From Janthinobacterium saanense (GTDB lineage: Bacteria; Pseudomonadota; Gammaproteobacteria; Burkholderiales; Burkholderiaceae_D): a stretch of 64,000 bases of DNA. Under the pieces are notes generated by a model. It was given only the letters and a program-made list of their open reading frames with translations. It made no database searches and had not been told where the DNA came from. Below are positions 1-8,258 of the stretch, piece after piece (positions within the stretch are counted from its first letter, which is position 1; every line of letters starts with the position of its first letter). Made by a program: the position numbers and the translations under genes. Where the stretch lies: contig NZ_JACHCI010000003.1 in assembly GCF_014200675.1 (NCBI RefSeq), positions 1-64,000 of the forward strand. The letters run 5' to 3'.

Positions 1-56
1 AGTAATGCATTAAGCTAACCAGTACTAATTGCCCGTACGGCTTGTCCCTATAACCT
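1..56 (+). rRNA. 23S ribosomal RNA, 3' end (partial)
   Basis: The first bases match the conserved 3' end of bacterial 23S rRNA: the GCTAACCAGTACTAATTG block followed by the terminal helix strand ending in GGCTTGTCCCTATAACCTT. Only the last few dozen bases lie in the window. The exact mature end is estimated. The 127 bases between it and the 5S gene contain no recognisable tRNA and are rrn spacer. Confidence 0.9.
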
Positions 57-183
57 TAGCAGGTACAGAGGATAAGACGGTACAACGTTGCGTGTTGTTG
101 ATACTACTATTCATTACCCAATCTTTGCTTCTTCCAGATTCAGGCTTTGTCGCTCCATCGAGGACAAATGCCAGTACAAGTTA

Positions 184-299
184 TGCCTGATGACCATAGC
201 AAGTTGGTCCCACCCCTTCCCATCCCGAACAGGACCGTGAAACAACTTTGCGCCGATGATAGTGCTGCAACCAGTGTGAAAGTAGGTTATTGTCAGGCT
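184..299 (+). rRNA. rrf: 5S ribosomal RNA
   Basis: About 116 bases with the classic betaproteobacterial 5S layout. The terminal stem pairs GCCTGA (185-190) with TCAGGC (293-298). The invariant CCCATCCCGAACAGG loop and the GATGATAGTG segment lie in between. The gene sits just downstream of the 23S end, as in an rrn operon. Ends may be off by a base or two. Confidence 0.95.
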
Positions 300-320
300 T
301 GTTATTCGTAGTAAGAGAAA

Positions 321-352
321 AACCCTTCCGGCATGCCGGGAGGGTTTTTTTT
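321..352 (+). terminator. Intrinsic terminator of the rRNA operon
   Basis: Inverted repeat AACCCTTCCGGC (321-332) with GCCGGGAGGGTT (335-346), having one G-U wobble, followed by a run of T to 352. It lies 20 bases after 5S and ends the rrn transcript. Confidence 0.9.
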
Positions 353-374
353 CGTCTGGTGGTTTTGCTGGGAT

Positions 375-465
375 TAACCCCAACGGCAAGGGCTGGGGTC
401 AGACCCCCTGCCATTGATAGTGGCAGGAATCGTGCTGGTGGTTGTGGGGTCTGACCCCGGGGTTA
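375..465. repeat. Composite palindromic intergenic repeat (GGGGTCAGACCCC family)
   Basis: Nested inverted repeats. TAACCCC (375-381) pairs with GGGGTTA (459-465). GGGGTCAGACCCC (395-407) is mirrored by GGGGTCTGACCCC (446-458). CTGCCA (408-413) pairs with TGGCAG (421-426). The right end contains the stop codon of uraH on the minus strand, so it also forms the 3' end of that transcript. Related palindromes occur at 32146-32172 and 33545-33571. It resembles REP-type interspersed repeats; no transposase is nearby. Confidence 0.7.
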
Positions 466-816
466 GCTGCCTCGGTAAGTCGAATACGACCACGGCGATA
501 CGACCAGCGGTACGTGGTAATTTTCATCGGTATGGGCGATGCCGAAGGCCAGGGTGACCAGGTCGATGAAGCGGGGCGACGGCAGTTCGACGCCTTGTGC
601 GGCAAAGTAGTCGCCGGCGTTGAAGACCAGTTCATACTGGCCAGCTTTCATGCTGTCTCCCTCCAGCAATGGCGTGCTGCAACGACCGTCGCTATTCGTC
701 ATATCCATCTTCAGCAAGACTTTGCCTTCCGGCGCGACGGAAAACAGGGCCACCTTGACGCCAGCGCCTGGCCTGCCGTGGGCGATATCGAGTACGTGCG
801 TGCTGAGTTTTCCCAT
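463..816 (-). CDS. uraH: 5-hydroxyisourate hydrolase (transthyretin-like)
   Basis: A 117-residue protein of the transthyretin-related family. It hydrolyses 5-hydroxyisourate, the product of urate oxidation, to OHCU (2-oxo-4-hydroxy-4-carboxy-5-ureidoimidazoline). Family hallmarks are visible: His7 in STHVLD, Arg45 in DGRCSTPL, His101 in YHVPL and the C-terminal YRGS signature at 114-117. There is no signal peptide, so it is cytoplasmic. It is transcribed away from puuE, which performs a later step; the next enzyme, UraD, is encoded far away at 52.7-54.4 kb. The stop codon lies inside a palindromic repeat that may act as its 3' hairpin. Confidence 0.93.
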   Translation of the reverse strand: MGKLSTHVLDIAHGRPGAGVKVALFSVAPEGKVLLKMDMTNSDGRCSTPLLEGDSMKAGQYELVFNAGDYFAAQGVELPSPRFIDLVTLAFGIAHTDENYHVPLVVSPWSYSTYRGS

Positions 817-857
817 TTGCTATCCTATATGTTCAAGGTGAATGTGCTTATCGTGCA

Positions 858-913
858 AATCATATACCGCTGCCAGTGCCCGGCGATATGATTGGGCATA
901 TATTTCATATAGT
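858..913. promoter_or_regulatory. Dyads in the uraH-puuE divergent promoter region
   Basis: The gap between the divergent uraH and puuE starts holds AATCATAT (858-865) mirrored by ATATGATT (886-893), and an overlapping ATATG-N6-CATAT dyad (886-901). A good -10 candidate for puuE is TATAGT (908-913). No convincing -35 precedes it at 16-18 bases, which suggests activator-dependent transcription. The binding protein is unknown; a purine-responsive LysR protein is one possibility. Confidence 0.4.
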
Positions 914-933
914 CCCCACCGAGGCGAACACCT

Positions 934-1884
934 ATGAGCAGCTATGACGATTATCCGCGCGACCTGATCGGCTATGGCCGCACACCTGTACATCCGCAAT
1001 GGCCGGGCAAGGCCAGGATTGCGCTGCAATTTGTCCTCAATTATGAAGAGGGCGCGGAAAACAGCGTATTGCATGGTGACCAGGCTTCGGAGACGTTTTT
1101 ATCGGAAATGATAGGCACGACCGCTTTTCCTGCCCGCCACCTGAGCATGGAATCCATTTATGAATATGGTTCGCGCGCCGGACTATGGCGCTTGCTGCGC
1201 ATGTTCGAAGAGCGCAAGCTGCCGTTGACGGTATTTGGCGTCGCTATGGCGCTGAAACGCAACCCGGAAGCGGTGGCGGCGTTTCAGGAACTGGGCCATG
1301 AAATCGCCTGCCATGGCTTGCGCTGGATTTCTTATCAAAATATGGATGAAGCCACCGAGCGTGAGCATATGCGAGAAGCGGTGCAGATTATCCGCGAATT
1401 GACGGGTTCCGCCCCGCAAGGCTGGTACACCGGGCGCGATTCGCCAAATACGCGCAAACTGGTGGTCGAGCATGGCGGTTTTCGCTATGACGCCGATTAT
1501 TATGGCGACGACCTGCCTTTCTGGGAGCAGGTCAGCTATACGAATCCCGCCGGCGTACAGGTCGTGCAGCCGCAATTGATCGTGCCTTACACCCTGGACA
1601 CGAACGATATGCGATTTGCTGCCATGCAAGGTTTTAACTCGGGCACACAGTTTTTTGATTATTTGAAGGATGCTTTCGATGTGCTGTATGCGGAAGGCGA
1701 TCCGAACGGCTTGAACCAGCCCAAGATGCTGTCGGTGGGCTTGCACTGCCGCCTGGTCGGGCGTCCTGGCCGGGCGGCGGCGCTGGCGCGCTTTCTGGAT
1801 TACGTGCAAGGGCATGAACAGGTGTGGATCACGCGCCGCATCGATATCGCCGAACACTGGCACACAATACATCCATACAAATAA
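934..1884 (+). CDS. puuE: Allantoinase PuuE (polysaccharide-deacetylase fold)
   Basis: A 316-residue protein of the metal-independent allantoinase PuuE family, unrelated to the amidohydrolase allantoinase AllB. It opens allantoin to allantoate. The N-terminus (YPRDLIGYGRTPVHPQWPG) and the NodB-like core with HEIACHGLRW around residues 122-131 are typical. No signal peptide. It is preceded by a GAGG Shine-Dalgarno and followed after 99 bases by xdhABC, giving a purine oxidation cluster. Its product is the substrate of the amidohydrolase half of the fusion protein at 52.7-54.4 kb. Confidence 0.92.
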   Translation: MSSYDDYPRDLIGYGRTPVHPQWPGKARIALQFVLNYEEGAENSVLHGDQASETFLSEMIGTTAFPARHLSMESIYEYGSRAGLWRLLRMFEERKLPLTVFGVAMALKRNPEAVAAFQELGHEIACHGLRWISYQNMDEATEREHMREAVQIIRELTGSAPQGWYTGRDSPNTRKLVVEHGGFRYDADYYGDDLPFWEQVSYTNPAGVQVVQPQLIVPYTLDTNDMRFAAMQGFNSGTQFFDYLKDAFDVLYAEGDPNGLNQPKMLSVGLHCRLVGRPGRAAALARFLDYVQGHEQVWITRRIDIAEHWHTIHPYK

Positions 1885-1983
1885 TCTTTATTGAGTTGGC
1901 ATGATAAGTAACATCAGTCTTTGCATATAGTTGTCCCGTGTGCCGATGTTAATCTTCAAGACTGGGACCATACCGAGGCCAGC

Positions 1984-3450
1984 ATGTCAGAAGCTATTCG
2001 TTTTTATTACCGCGGCGCCGTACAGGAAGTGCGCAACGCTGCACCCACGCAGACTGTCTTGCAGCATTTGCGCGAAGACCTGCATTGCACCGGCACCAAG
2101 GAAGGCTGTGCCGAAGGCGATTGCGGCGCCTGCATGGTCGTTGTCGGCAGCCTGGTCAATGGCCAGGTGGAAATGAAGGCCGTCAATGCCTGCATCCAGC
2201 TCACGCCCACCCTCGATGGCAAGGCCCTGTTTTCTGTCGAAGACTTGCAGCAGCCCGATGGCGCATTACACCCGGTACAGCAGGCGATGGTGGAGTGTCA
2301 CGGTTCCCAGTGCGGATTTTGCACGCCCGGTTTCGTGATGTCGCTATGGGGCATGTATTTGAATAAACATGGCGTGGCACCGACCCGCTGCGAAATAGAC
2401 GATAGTTTGTCGGGCAATTTGTGCCGCTGCACCGGTTACCGTCCCATCATAGCTGCGGCAAAACGCATGGGCGAATTGCCGCTAGTCAGCTTTGATCGCG
2501 CGGCATTGGCGGCGCATTTGCAAGCCCTGCAGCGCGACAGCTTGTTGACTTATATTGCAGACGGGCAGCAATTTTATGCGCCACGCACGCTCGACGAATT
2601 GGTGCAATTGCGCGCCGACAAGCCGCAAGCCTGTCTGCTGGCCGGCTCCACCGATGTGGGCTTGTGGGTGACCAAGCAGATGCGTGACCTGGGCGAGATC
2701 ATTTATATCGGCAATGTCGCCGCCTTGAAAACCATCGCGATTGCCGGTGATCAACTGCAGATAGGCGCTGGCGCCAGCCTGAACGATGCTTACGCTGCCC
2801 TGTGCCAGCATTATCCCGAGCAATTATCTGAGCTGTGGCAGCGCTTTGCTTCTTTGCCCATTCGCAATGCCGGTACTTTGGGCGGCAATGTGGCCAATGG
2901 TTCCCCGATCGGCGACTCGATGCCGTGGCTGATCGTGCTGGGTACGCAGATCGTCTTGCGCGGCGCCAATGGCCAGCGCATCATGCCGCTGGAAGATTTT
3001 TATCTGGGCTATCAAAAGAAAGACTTGCTGCCCGGCGAATTCGTCGAGGCGCTGCACGTACCCTTGCCACGTGCTGGCGTGCATTTCCGCACTTATAAAC
3101 TGGCGAAACGGTTTGACCAGGATATCTCGGCTGTCTGCGCTGCGTTTGCCTTCCGCCTCGATGGCGAGCAGATTCTCGATGCGCGCATCGCCTTTGGCGG
3201 CATGGCGGCCACGCCGCAACGCGCTGCGCAAACGGAAGCGTTTTTGCACGGGCAAGTGTGGTCAGAAGAAAACCTGGTCATTGCCATGCGCTTGCTGGCC
3301 GACGATTATGCGCCGCTGTCCGACATGCGCGCCTCGAATACGTATCGCATGGTAACCGCACAAAACCTGTTGCGTCGTTTCTGGCTGGAAACGCGGCCTG
3401 ACGCCCCGCTGTCATCTACCGCCGTCAATGCCTACGCTTGCCGCGCTTGA
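1984..3450 (+). CDS. xdhA: Xanthine dehydrogenase small subunit (2Fe-2S / FAD)
   Basis: A 488-residue subunit carrying both the iron-sulfur and FAD parts of xanthine dehydrogenase, which oxidises hypoxanthine and xanthine to urate. The plant-type ferredoxin domain has cysteines at 35, 42, 47, 50 and 70. The second cluster uses QCGFCTPG (about 110-113) and LCRCTG (about 147-149). The FAD domain follows from about residue 190, with LLAGSTDVGLW and IRNAGTLGGNVANGSPIGDS. The ATG at 1984 is chosen because GAGG lies 5 bases upstream and the family starts here; an in-frame TTG at 1921 would add 21 unlikely residues. It ends 10 bases before xdhB. Confidence 0.95.
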   Translation: MSEAIRFYYRGAVQEVRNAAPTQTVLQHLREDLHCTGTKEGCAEGDCGACMVVVGSLVNGQVEMKAVNACIQLTPTLDGKALFSVEDLQQPDGALHPVQQAMVECHGSQCGFCTPGFVMSLWGMYLNKHGVAPTRCEIDDSLSGNLCRCTGYRPIIAAAKRMGELPLVSFDRAALAAHLQALQRDSLLTYIADGQQFYAPRTLDELVQLRADKPQACLLAGSTDVGLWVTKQMRDLGEIIYIGNVAALKTIAIAGDQLQIGAGASLNDAYAALCQHYPEQLSELWQRFASLPIRNAGTLGGNVANGSPIGDSMPWLIVLGTQIVLRGANGQRIMPLEDFYLGYQKKDLLPGEFVEALHVPLPRAGVHFRTYKLAKRFDQDISAVCAAFAFRLDGEQILDARIAFGGMAATPQRAAQTEAFLHGQVWSEENLVIAMRLLADDYAPLSDMRASNTYRMVTAQNLLRRFWLETRPDAPLSSTAVNAYACRA

Positions 3451-3460
3451 GAGGAAGAGC

Positions 3461-5815
3461 ATGAACCATCCTGCCTCGCCTGAATTGCAAGCGGCCAGCT
3501 GGGCCGCCGTGGGCAAGCCCAGTCCGCATGAATCGGCTGAACTGCATGTTCTGGGGCAAGCTACTTATACGGACGATATTGCCGAGTTGCAGGGTACCTT
3601 GCATGCGGCGCTGGGCCTGTCACAAATGCCGCATGCGCACATTACGGCCATGGATTTATCGGCCGTGCGTTCGTCACGCGGCGTGGTGGCGGTCTACACG
3701 GCGCAGGATATTCCCGGCACCAATGATTGCGGGCCCATCATTCACGATGATCCCATCCTGGCGCCCGGCCTGGTGCAGTATGTGGGCCAGCCCATCTTTA
3801 TCGTGGTGGCCGACACGCACGACCATGCGCGCCGCGCGGCCCGTCTGGCGCAAGTCACGTATGACGAATTGCCTGCCATCATGACGCCACAAGCGGCGAA
3901 AGCGGCGTTATCGTATGTGCTGCCGCCGATGCGCTTGATGCGTGGCGATGCTGAAGCGGCGTTTGAGACGGCGCCGCATGTAGTCAAAGGGCAGTTATAT
4001 GTAGGTGGACAGGAACAGTTTTATCTGGAAGGACAGATTTCCTACGCGATTCCAAAAGAGGCGCAGGGCATGCTGGTGCTCTGTTCTACCCAGCACCCTA
4101 GCGAGATGCAACACGTGGTGGCGCATGCGCTGGGAGTGCACTCGCATAACATCACGGTCGAATGCCGGCGCATGGGTGGCGGCTTTGGCGGCAAGGAATC
4201 GCAATCGGCCCTGTGGGCTGCAGCGTCTGCGATTGCGGCAGCGAAACTGAAACGCCCCGTCAAGCTGCGCGCCGACCGCGACGACGACATGCTGGTGACG
4301 GGCAAGCGCCACTGTTTTTATTATGAGTACGAAGTGGGCTACGACGATGACGGAAAAATTCTGGCCGCCAGGGTCGACATGACCACGCGCGCCGGTTATT
4401 CGGCAGATTTGTCTGGCCCCGTCGCTACGCGCGCCGTCTGCCATTTCGATAACACCTATTATTTGTCCGATGTGGACATTCGTGCTGCCTGCGGCAAGAC
4501 CAACACGCAGTCGAACACGGCTTTTCGTGGTTTTGGCGGCCCGCAAGGGGCGATTGCAATCGAGTATGTGATCGATGAAATCGCCCGCCACTTGCAGCGC
4601 GATGCGCTCGATATCCGCCTGCTCAATTTTTATGGCCGCAACGATACTGAGGGGCGCAATGTCACGCCCTACGGGCAGAAGATCGTCGATAACGTGATCC
4701 ACGAGATTGTGGCTGAACTGGAAGAGAGCAGCGATTACCGCGCGCGCCGCGTCGCCATCGATGCCTATAACGAAGCCAGTCCTGTCCTGAAGAAAGGCCT
4801 GGCATTCACACCGCTGAAATTCGGCATTGCCTTCAACGTTACCCATCTGAACCAGGCTGGTGCGCTGGTGCATGTGTATGTGGATGGTTCCGTGCTGGTT
4901 AACCATGGCGGCACGGAAATGGGGCAAGGCATCAATACCAAGGTCATGCAAGTGGTGGCGCATGAATTGGGTCTTGATTTGCATCATGTGCGGGCCACGG
5001 CCACGGATACCAGCAAGGTGGCCAATACCTCGGCCACAGCCGCTTCGACCGGCGCCGACCTGAACGGCAAGGCGGCGCAGGATGCGGCGCGCCAGATCCG
5101 TGAACGGCTCGGTGATTACGCGGTCAAACTGTATGGCGGCGATGCCGCGTCGGTGCATTTTTTTGATAACCATGTGCACGTGAATGGTCACGTCGTGGCG
5201 TTTCCCGAGCTGGTGCAAAAGGCGTACTTGGCGCGGGTGCAGCTATGGTCTGACGGTTTTTATGCCACGCCCGGTTTGCACTGGGATGCAAAGACGATGA
5301 CGGGCCACCCATTTTCGTATTACGCCTATGGCGCCGCGGTGGCCGAAGTGGTGGTCGATACTTTGACGGGCGAATGGAAGCTGCTGCGCGCCGATGCCTT
5401 GTATGATGCGGGCCAGTCGCTCAATCCTGCGATTGATATCGGCCAGGTGGAAGGCGCGTTTATCCAGGGCATGGGCTGGCTGACAACGGAGCAATTATGG
5501 TGGAATGGCGCGGGCAAGCTGATGACGCATGCGCCATCGACGTATAAAATTCCCGGCGTCTCCGATTGCCCGGAAGACTTCCGCGTCAAACTCTTCCACA
5601 ACCGCAATGTGGAAGACAGCATCCACCGCTCCAAGGCCGTTGGTGAGCCGCCGCTGCTGCTGCCGTTTTCCGTTTTCTTTGCTATCCGCGACGCCATTTC
5701 CAGCGTGGCCGGCCATCGCGTGCAACCGCCGCTGAACGCACCCGCTACCAGCGAAGAAATCCTCAAGGCGGTGATGGCCGTACAAGCGGCAGCCAGTCCG
5801 GTGCAGGAGCGGTGA
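3461..5815 (+). CDS. xdhB: Xanthine dehydrogenase molybdopterin-binding subunit
   Basis: A 784-residue molybdenum subunit, the catalytic partner of XdhA. Typical motifs run in order: FYLEGQ, STQHPSEMQHVV, MGGGFGGKESQ, NTAFRGFGGPQG, GGTEMGQGINTK, TSKVANTSATAASTGADLNG and near the end VGEPPLLLPFSVFFAIRDA, whose GEPP glutamate is the catalytic base in this family. The start at 3461 has GAGGAAG just upstream; an in-frame upstream ATG at 3428 would overlap xdhA and lacks a site. Its stop TGA overlaps the xdhC start by one base, indicating translational coupling. Confidence 0.95.
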   Translation: MNHPASPELQAASWAAVGKPSPHESAELHVLGQATYTDDIAELQGTLHAALGLSQMPHAHITAMDLSAVRSSRGVVAVYTAQDIPGTNDCGPIIHDDPILAPGLVQYVGQPIFIVVADTHDHARRAARLAQVTYDELPAIMTPQAAKAALSYVLPPMRLMRGDAEAAFETAPHVVKGQLYVGGQEQFYLEGQISYAIPKEAQGMLVLCSTQHPSEMQHVVAHALGVHSHNITVECRRMGGGFGGKESQSALWAAASAIAAAKLKRPVKLRADRDDDMLVTGKRHCFYYEYEVGYDDDGKILAARVDMTTRAGYSADLSGPVATRAVCHFDNTYYLSDVDIRAACGKTNTQSNTAFRGFGGPQGAIAIEYVIDEIARHLQRDALDIRLLNFYGRNDTEGRNVTPYGQKIVDNVIHEIVAELEESSDYRARRVAIDAYNEASPVLKKGLAFTPLKFGIAFNVTHLNQAGALVHVYVDGSVLVNHGGTEMGQGINTKVMQVVAHELGLDLHHVRATATDTSKVANTSATAASTGADLNGKAAQDAARQIRERLGDYAVKLYGGDAASVHFFDNHVHVNGHVVAFPELVQKAYLARVQLWSDGFYATPGLHWDAKTMTGHPFSYYAYGAAVAEVVVDTLTGEWKLLRADALYDAGQSLNPAIDIGQVEGAFIQGMGWLTTEQLWWNGAGKLMTHAPSTYKIPGVSDCPEDFRVKLFHNRNVEDSIHRSKAVGEPPLLLPFSVFFAIRDAISSVAGHRVQPPLNAPATSEEILKAVMAVQAAASPVQER

Positions 5816-6897
5816 TGAGCGACTGGCTGACAGCGTCAAGAAATGAAGACGGCACGCAGGCATCGGTGCTGGTGACGGTTGCCCTGGTGGAAGGCTCGGG
5901 TCCACGCGAAGCGGGCGCAAAGATGCGTGTCAGCCTCGATGGCCAGGTCGATACCATAGGCGGTGGCCACCTGGAATTGCGCGCCGTGGAAATCGCCAAG
6001 ACCATGCTGATGACGGGCGTCAATACTGCTTGCCTGGAACGCTTTGCGCTGGGTCCCAGCCTGGGCCAGTGTTGTGGCGGCGTCGTGTATCTGGTCTTCG
6101 AGCCGGTCGATGCTGGTTTGACGCAGGTGCTGGAGATGTTGCGCGAGCGCCGCCAGCAAGATAGCTGGCGGGTGACGGCGCTCGATGGCGACGCAGTGTC
6201 GGCCCTGTTCGATGCACAGACAAACTTGCTGGCAGGTACGCCCATGCAGGCGCCCGCGCATGTACCCACAACCTTTTCACGCGAGAGGGGTACGCATGTG
6301 GCGCAAGATGGTAGCGGGCGGCGCTGGCTGATCGATCCTTGCCTGGCGCCGCGCGCGCATCTGACACTGTTTGGCGCCGGCCACGTGGGCGCCGCCATCG
6401 TGCGGGCGCTGGCCGACTTGCCGTGTAATATCACCTGGGTCGATGAACGCGAGGATATGTTCCCCGCACATATGCCCGATAATGTGCGCATCGCCGCCAC
6501 CGACATGCCCGAGGAATTCGTCGCCATGGCGCCTGCCGGTGGCAGCTTTTTGGTCATGACACACAGCCATGCGCTCGATCAGCGCTTGACGGAAGCCATC
6601 ATGGCACGCGAGGATGGCGGCTGGTTTGGTTTGATCGGCTCGCACACCAAGCGCAAGCAGTTTGAACACCGCTTGCAAATACGCGGCGTGCCCGCCGAAC
6701 GTATCGCCGCCATGGTATGTCCTATCGGCATGCCGGGCATACACAACAAGGCGCCGGCCGTGATTGCCGCCTCGGTTGCCTGTCAATTATTAATGGTGTG
6801 GGAGGAAGCTGCACAAGCAGCCCTGGCTACACCGCTGCGGCTGGTGTCTACCAGTCTGCCAGCGCGCCGCAAAAAGCGCGCAGTTCATCAGTTATAG
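5815..6897 (+). CDS. xdhC: Xanthine dehydrogenase accessory protein XdhC
   Basis: A 360-residue XdhC/CoxI family chaperone that binds and inserts the sulfurated molybdenum cofactor into XdhB. The N-terminal part has GSGPREAGAKM and GGGHLE, with a cysteine pair in LGQCCGG. The C-terminal Rossmann-like domain has LFGAGHVGAAIVRAL, GLIGSHTKRKQFEHRL and the signature CPIGMPGIHNKAPAVIAASV. The start overlaps the xdhB stop (TGATG), with AGGAG 5 bases upstream. An adjacent GTG at 5812 is also possible. guaD follows after 9 bases, so xdhABC-guaD is probably one operon. Confidence 0.94.
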   Translation: MSDWLTASRNEDGTQASVLVTVALVEGSGPREAGAKMRVSLDGQVDTIGGGHLELRAVEIAKTMLMTGVNTACLERFALGPSLGQCCGGVVYLVFEPVDAGLTQVLEMLRERRQQDSWRVTALDGDAVSALFDAQTNLLAGTPMQAPAHVPTTFSRERGTHVAQDGSGRRWLIDPCLAPRAHLTLFGAGHVGAAIVRALADLPCNITWVDEREDMFPAHMPDNVRIAATDMPEEFVAMAPAGGSFLVMTHSHALDQRLTEAIMAREDGGWFGLIGSHTKRKQFEHRLQIRGVPAERIAAMVCPIGMPGIHNKAPAVIAASVACQLLMVWEEAAQAALATPLRLVSTSLPARRKKRAVHQL

Positions 6898-6906
6898 AAA
6901 GAGTTC

Positions 6907-8214
6907 ATGTTGACAGTACCCGTATCATCGCAAGCTTATCGTGCCAGCTTGCTGCACTTTCACGCCGATCCCGCTTTCAGCGAGCAGGCCCATGCCTGGC
7001 ATGAAGATGGCTTGCTGATCGTGGCCGATGGCAAGATTGTCGCTGCCGGTGATTTTGTACAGTTGCAGGCCAGCTTGCCGCCCGGCACGAACATTGTTGA
7101 TTACCGGGGCAAGCTGATCGTGCCGGGATTTATCGATACCCATCTGCATTTCCCGCAAACGGAAATGATCGCTTCGCCTGCCCCTGGCCTGTTGCCATGG
7201 CTGGAAACGTATACTTTTCCCACCGAGCGCAGCTTTGCCGATCCGGAACATGCGCGCGATGTCGCCGAGTTTTTTCTCGATGAGCTGCTGCGCTGTGGCA
7301 CCACCACGGCGATGGTGTATGGCAGCGTGCATCCGCAATCGGTCGATGCCTTCTTTACGGCCAGTGAAGCGCGTGGTTTACGCATGGTGGCAGGCAAGGT
7401 CATGATGGACCGCAACTGCCCAGAGTTTTTGCGTGACACGGCGGAGTCGGGCGCACGCGAAACGGAAGCGCTGATACAGCGCTGGCACAAGCACGGCCGT
7501 TCGCTGTATGCCATCACGCCCCGCTTCGTGCCCACCTCTACGAATGAACAAATGTTTCTGGCGGGCGAACTGGCGCGCGCCTACCCCGATACTTATTTGC
7601 AGACCCACGTATCGGAAAACGAAGATGAATGCCGCTGGGTGCGCCAATTGCATCCGCAGGCGCGCAGCTACCTGGATGTGTATGACAGCTACGGCATGCT
7701 GCGCCCGCGCGCCATGTTTGGTCATTGCATCTGGCTCGACGAGCGCGACCGTGAGCGCATGGCCGAGACAGCCTCGGCGGCGGCGGTTTGTCCCACATCA
7801 AACTTGTTCCTGGGCAGTGGCCTGTTTGATTTCGAACAGGCCGATGCAGCGCGCATGCTGATCTCGCTGGCGACCGACGTGGGGGCTGGCACGAGTTTCT
7901 CGATGTTGCAAACCATGAACGAAGCCTATAAAGTAGCACGCTTGAAAGGCAGTTATCTGCCCGCCATGCGCATGTTTTACCTGGCGACCCTGGGCGCGGC
8001 GCGCAGCATGCAGCTCGAAGGCACGCTCGGTAATTTCAAGCCGGGCACGGAAGCCGACTTTATCGTGCTCGACAAAAAATCCACGCCGCTGCTGGAACGC
8101 CGCACGGCTGCCTGCCAGAGTCTGGAAGAGTTGTTGTTTGCTTTCGCCTTGCTGGGCGATGACCGCAGCGTGGCTGCTACTTACTCGGGGGGCAACTGCG
8201 TGCATGTGCGGTAG
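6907..8214 (+). CDS. guaD: Guanine deaminase
   Basis: A 435-residue amidohydrolase that converts guanine to xanthine, feeding the adjacent xanthine dehydrogenase. The HxH metal motif sits in FIDTHLHFPQTE, followed by PWLETYTFPTERSF, then QTHVSENEDE, FGHCIWLDE and LATDVGAGTSFSMLQTMNEA with the last metal aspartate. Length and motifs fit bacterial GuaD. It is preceded by AGAAAGAG and is the last cytoplasmic gene of the xdh cluster. No signal peptide. Confidence 0.95.
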   Translation: MLTVPVSSQAYRASLLHFHADPAFSEQAHAWHEDGLLIVADGKIVAAGDFVQLQASLPPGTNIVDYRGKLIVPGFIDTHLHFPQTEMIASPAPGLLPWLETYTFPTERSFADPEHARDVAEFFLDELLRCGTTTAMVYGSVHPQSVDAFFTASEARGLRMVAGKVMMDRNCPEFLRDTAESGARETEALIQRWHKHGRSLYAITPRFVPTSTNEQMFLAGELARAYPDTYLQTHVSENEDECRWVRQLHPQARSYLDVYDSYGMLRPRAMFGHCIWLDERDRERMAETASAAAVCPTSNLFLGSGLFDFEQADAARMLISLATDVGAGTSFSMLQTMNEAYKVARLKGSYLPAMRMFYLATLGAARSMQLEGTLGNFKPGTEADFIVLDKKSTPLLERRTAACQSLEELLFAFALLGDDRSVAATYSGGNCVHVR

Positions 8215-8258
8215 CGGGCTGAACCTTTTCCTGAACACCCCACTTATTGAGAATGCTG

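Noticed and set aside
57..183. Possible tRNA or small gene between 23S and 5S
   Set aside because: No cloverleaf or T-loop signature was found; the spacer looks like ordinary rrn spacer.
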